Below, one piece after another: positions 63,357 through 64,000 of a stretch of DNA of 64,000 nt (the stretch's first letter is position 1; every line of letters begins with the position of its first letter). The position numbers were made by a program, and so were the translations under genes. The DNA lies in contig NC_080539.1 in NCBI RefSeq assembly GCF_028640845.1, positions 369,372,233-369,436,232 of the forward strand, in the 5' to 3' direction. The stretch comes from Ahaetulla prasina. Taxonomy: Eukaryota; Chordata; Lepidosauria; Squamata; Colubridae. Under the pieces are notes generated by a model, which saw only the letters and a list, made by a program, of their open reading frames with translations, made no database searches and had not been told where the DNA came from.

Positions 63357-63612
63357 TAATGTCTTGTTTAATGAAAAGAAGGACTAGGGGTGACAGGATA
63401 GCAGTGTTTCATTATCTCAGGGGCTGCCACAAAGAAGAGGGAGTCGGGCTGTTCTCCAAAGCACCAGAAGGTGGGACAAGAAACAATGGATGGAAACTAA
63501 TCAAGAAGAGAAGCAACTTAGAACTAAGGAGAAATTTCCTGACAGAGAGAAAAATTTATCAGAACAACTTGCCTCCAGAAGTTAGAAGAACTCCAAGGTC
63601 CCTTCCAACTCT
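63357..63612 (+). mobile_element. CR1-like LINE 3' end
   Basis: Encodes [20 protein letters not shown] to NLELRRNFLTE, then a shortened end CCAAGGTCCCTTCCAACTC. Confidence 0.9.
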
Positions 63613-63828
63613 GTTATTCTATTCTATTCTATTCTATTCTATTCTATTCTATAATATAATATAATATAATAATATAATATAATATAATATAATATAATAT
63701 AATATAATTAATATAATATAAAATAATAAAATATAATATAATATAATATAATATAATATAATATAATATAATATAATATAATATAATATAATATAATATA
63801 ATATAATATAATATAACATAACATAACA
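63613..63828 (+). repeat. (ATTCT)n then (ATAAT)n microsatellite between two CR1 tails
   Basis: GTTATTCTATTCTATTCTAT for about 40 bases, then about 170 bases of ATAAT units and ATAAC at the right edge. Confidence 0.97.
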
Positions 63829-64000
63829 ACAGAGTTGGAAGGGACCTTGGAGGCCTTCTAGTCCAACCCCCTGCCCAGGCAGGAAACTCTACACCATCTC
63901 AGTCAGATGGTTATCCAACATTTTCTTAAAAATTTCCACTGTTGGAGCATTCACAACTTCTGCAGGCAAGTCGTTCCACTGATTAATTGTTCTAACTGTC
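63829..64000 (-). mobile_element. CR1-like LINE 3' end, runs off the window
   Basis: AACAGAGTTGGAAGGGACC onward, coding for the [13 protein letters not shown] and [11 protein letters not shown] end on the minus strand. Confidence 0.92.

Overview
The window reads as a piece of squamate reptile DNA, most probably from a snake. It carries one protein-coding gene with long introns, packed with reptile-type interspersed repeats: CR1-like LINEs whose 3' tails run into (ATTCT)n microsatellites, a Bov-B end, tRNA-derived SINEs including a Sauria-type SINE ending in ACCTTT-like repeats, truncated L1s, solo LTRs, and very many hAT-like elements with 8-bp target duplications. The snake call rests on recalled features of squamate repeats, not on a search.

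The gene is MIER2 (mesoderm induction early response family member 2), on the + strand. Eight coding exons are visible: 4520-4626, 7899-7968, 9231-9382, 11772-11853, 21862-21956, 27816 to about 27957/27967, 29445-29581 and 33141-33607. They encode an acidic segment, the ELM2 domain, the SANT domain and the family C-terminus. The 5' exons lie upstream of the window. All junctions agree in phase except the one between the SANT exon and the next exon, which is unresolved. Downstream of the stop, 33.6-38.4 kb may be a long 3' untranslated region with several DNA transposons in it.

From 38.6 kb to the end the window is almost entirely repeats: Sauria-type SINEs, a nearly complete 3.5-kb LINE nested in a hAT element and itself split by a SINE, CR1 fragments in both orientations, an L2-like LINE inside a CR1, and a 67-bp minisatellite. 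Two non-repetitive stretches (51.24-51.99 kb and 60.8-61.4 kb) could hold exons of a downstream gene; one short reading frame with a consensus splice donor (61053-61087) is reported at low confidence.

I found no previously undescribed gene system. The most notable signals are hammerhead-like RNA motifs with compensatory base changes inside Penelope-like repeats, insertion nests dated by target-site duplications, two dimer-patterned minisatellites grown from a SINE segment, an ELM2 exon squeezed between kilobase purine and pyrimidine tracts, and the odd MIER2 splice junction.
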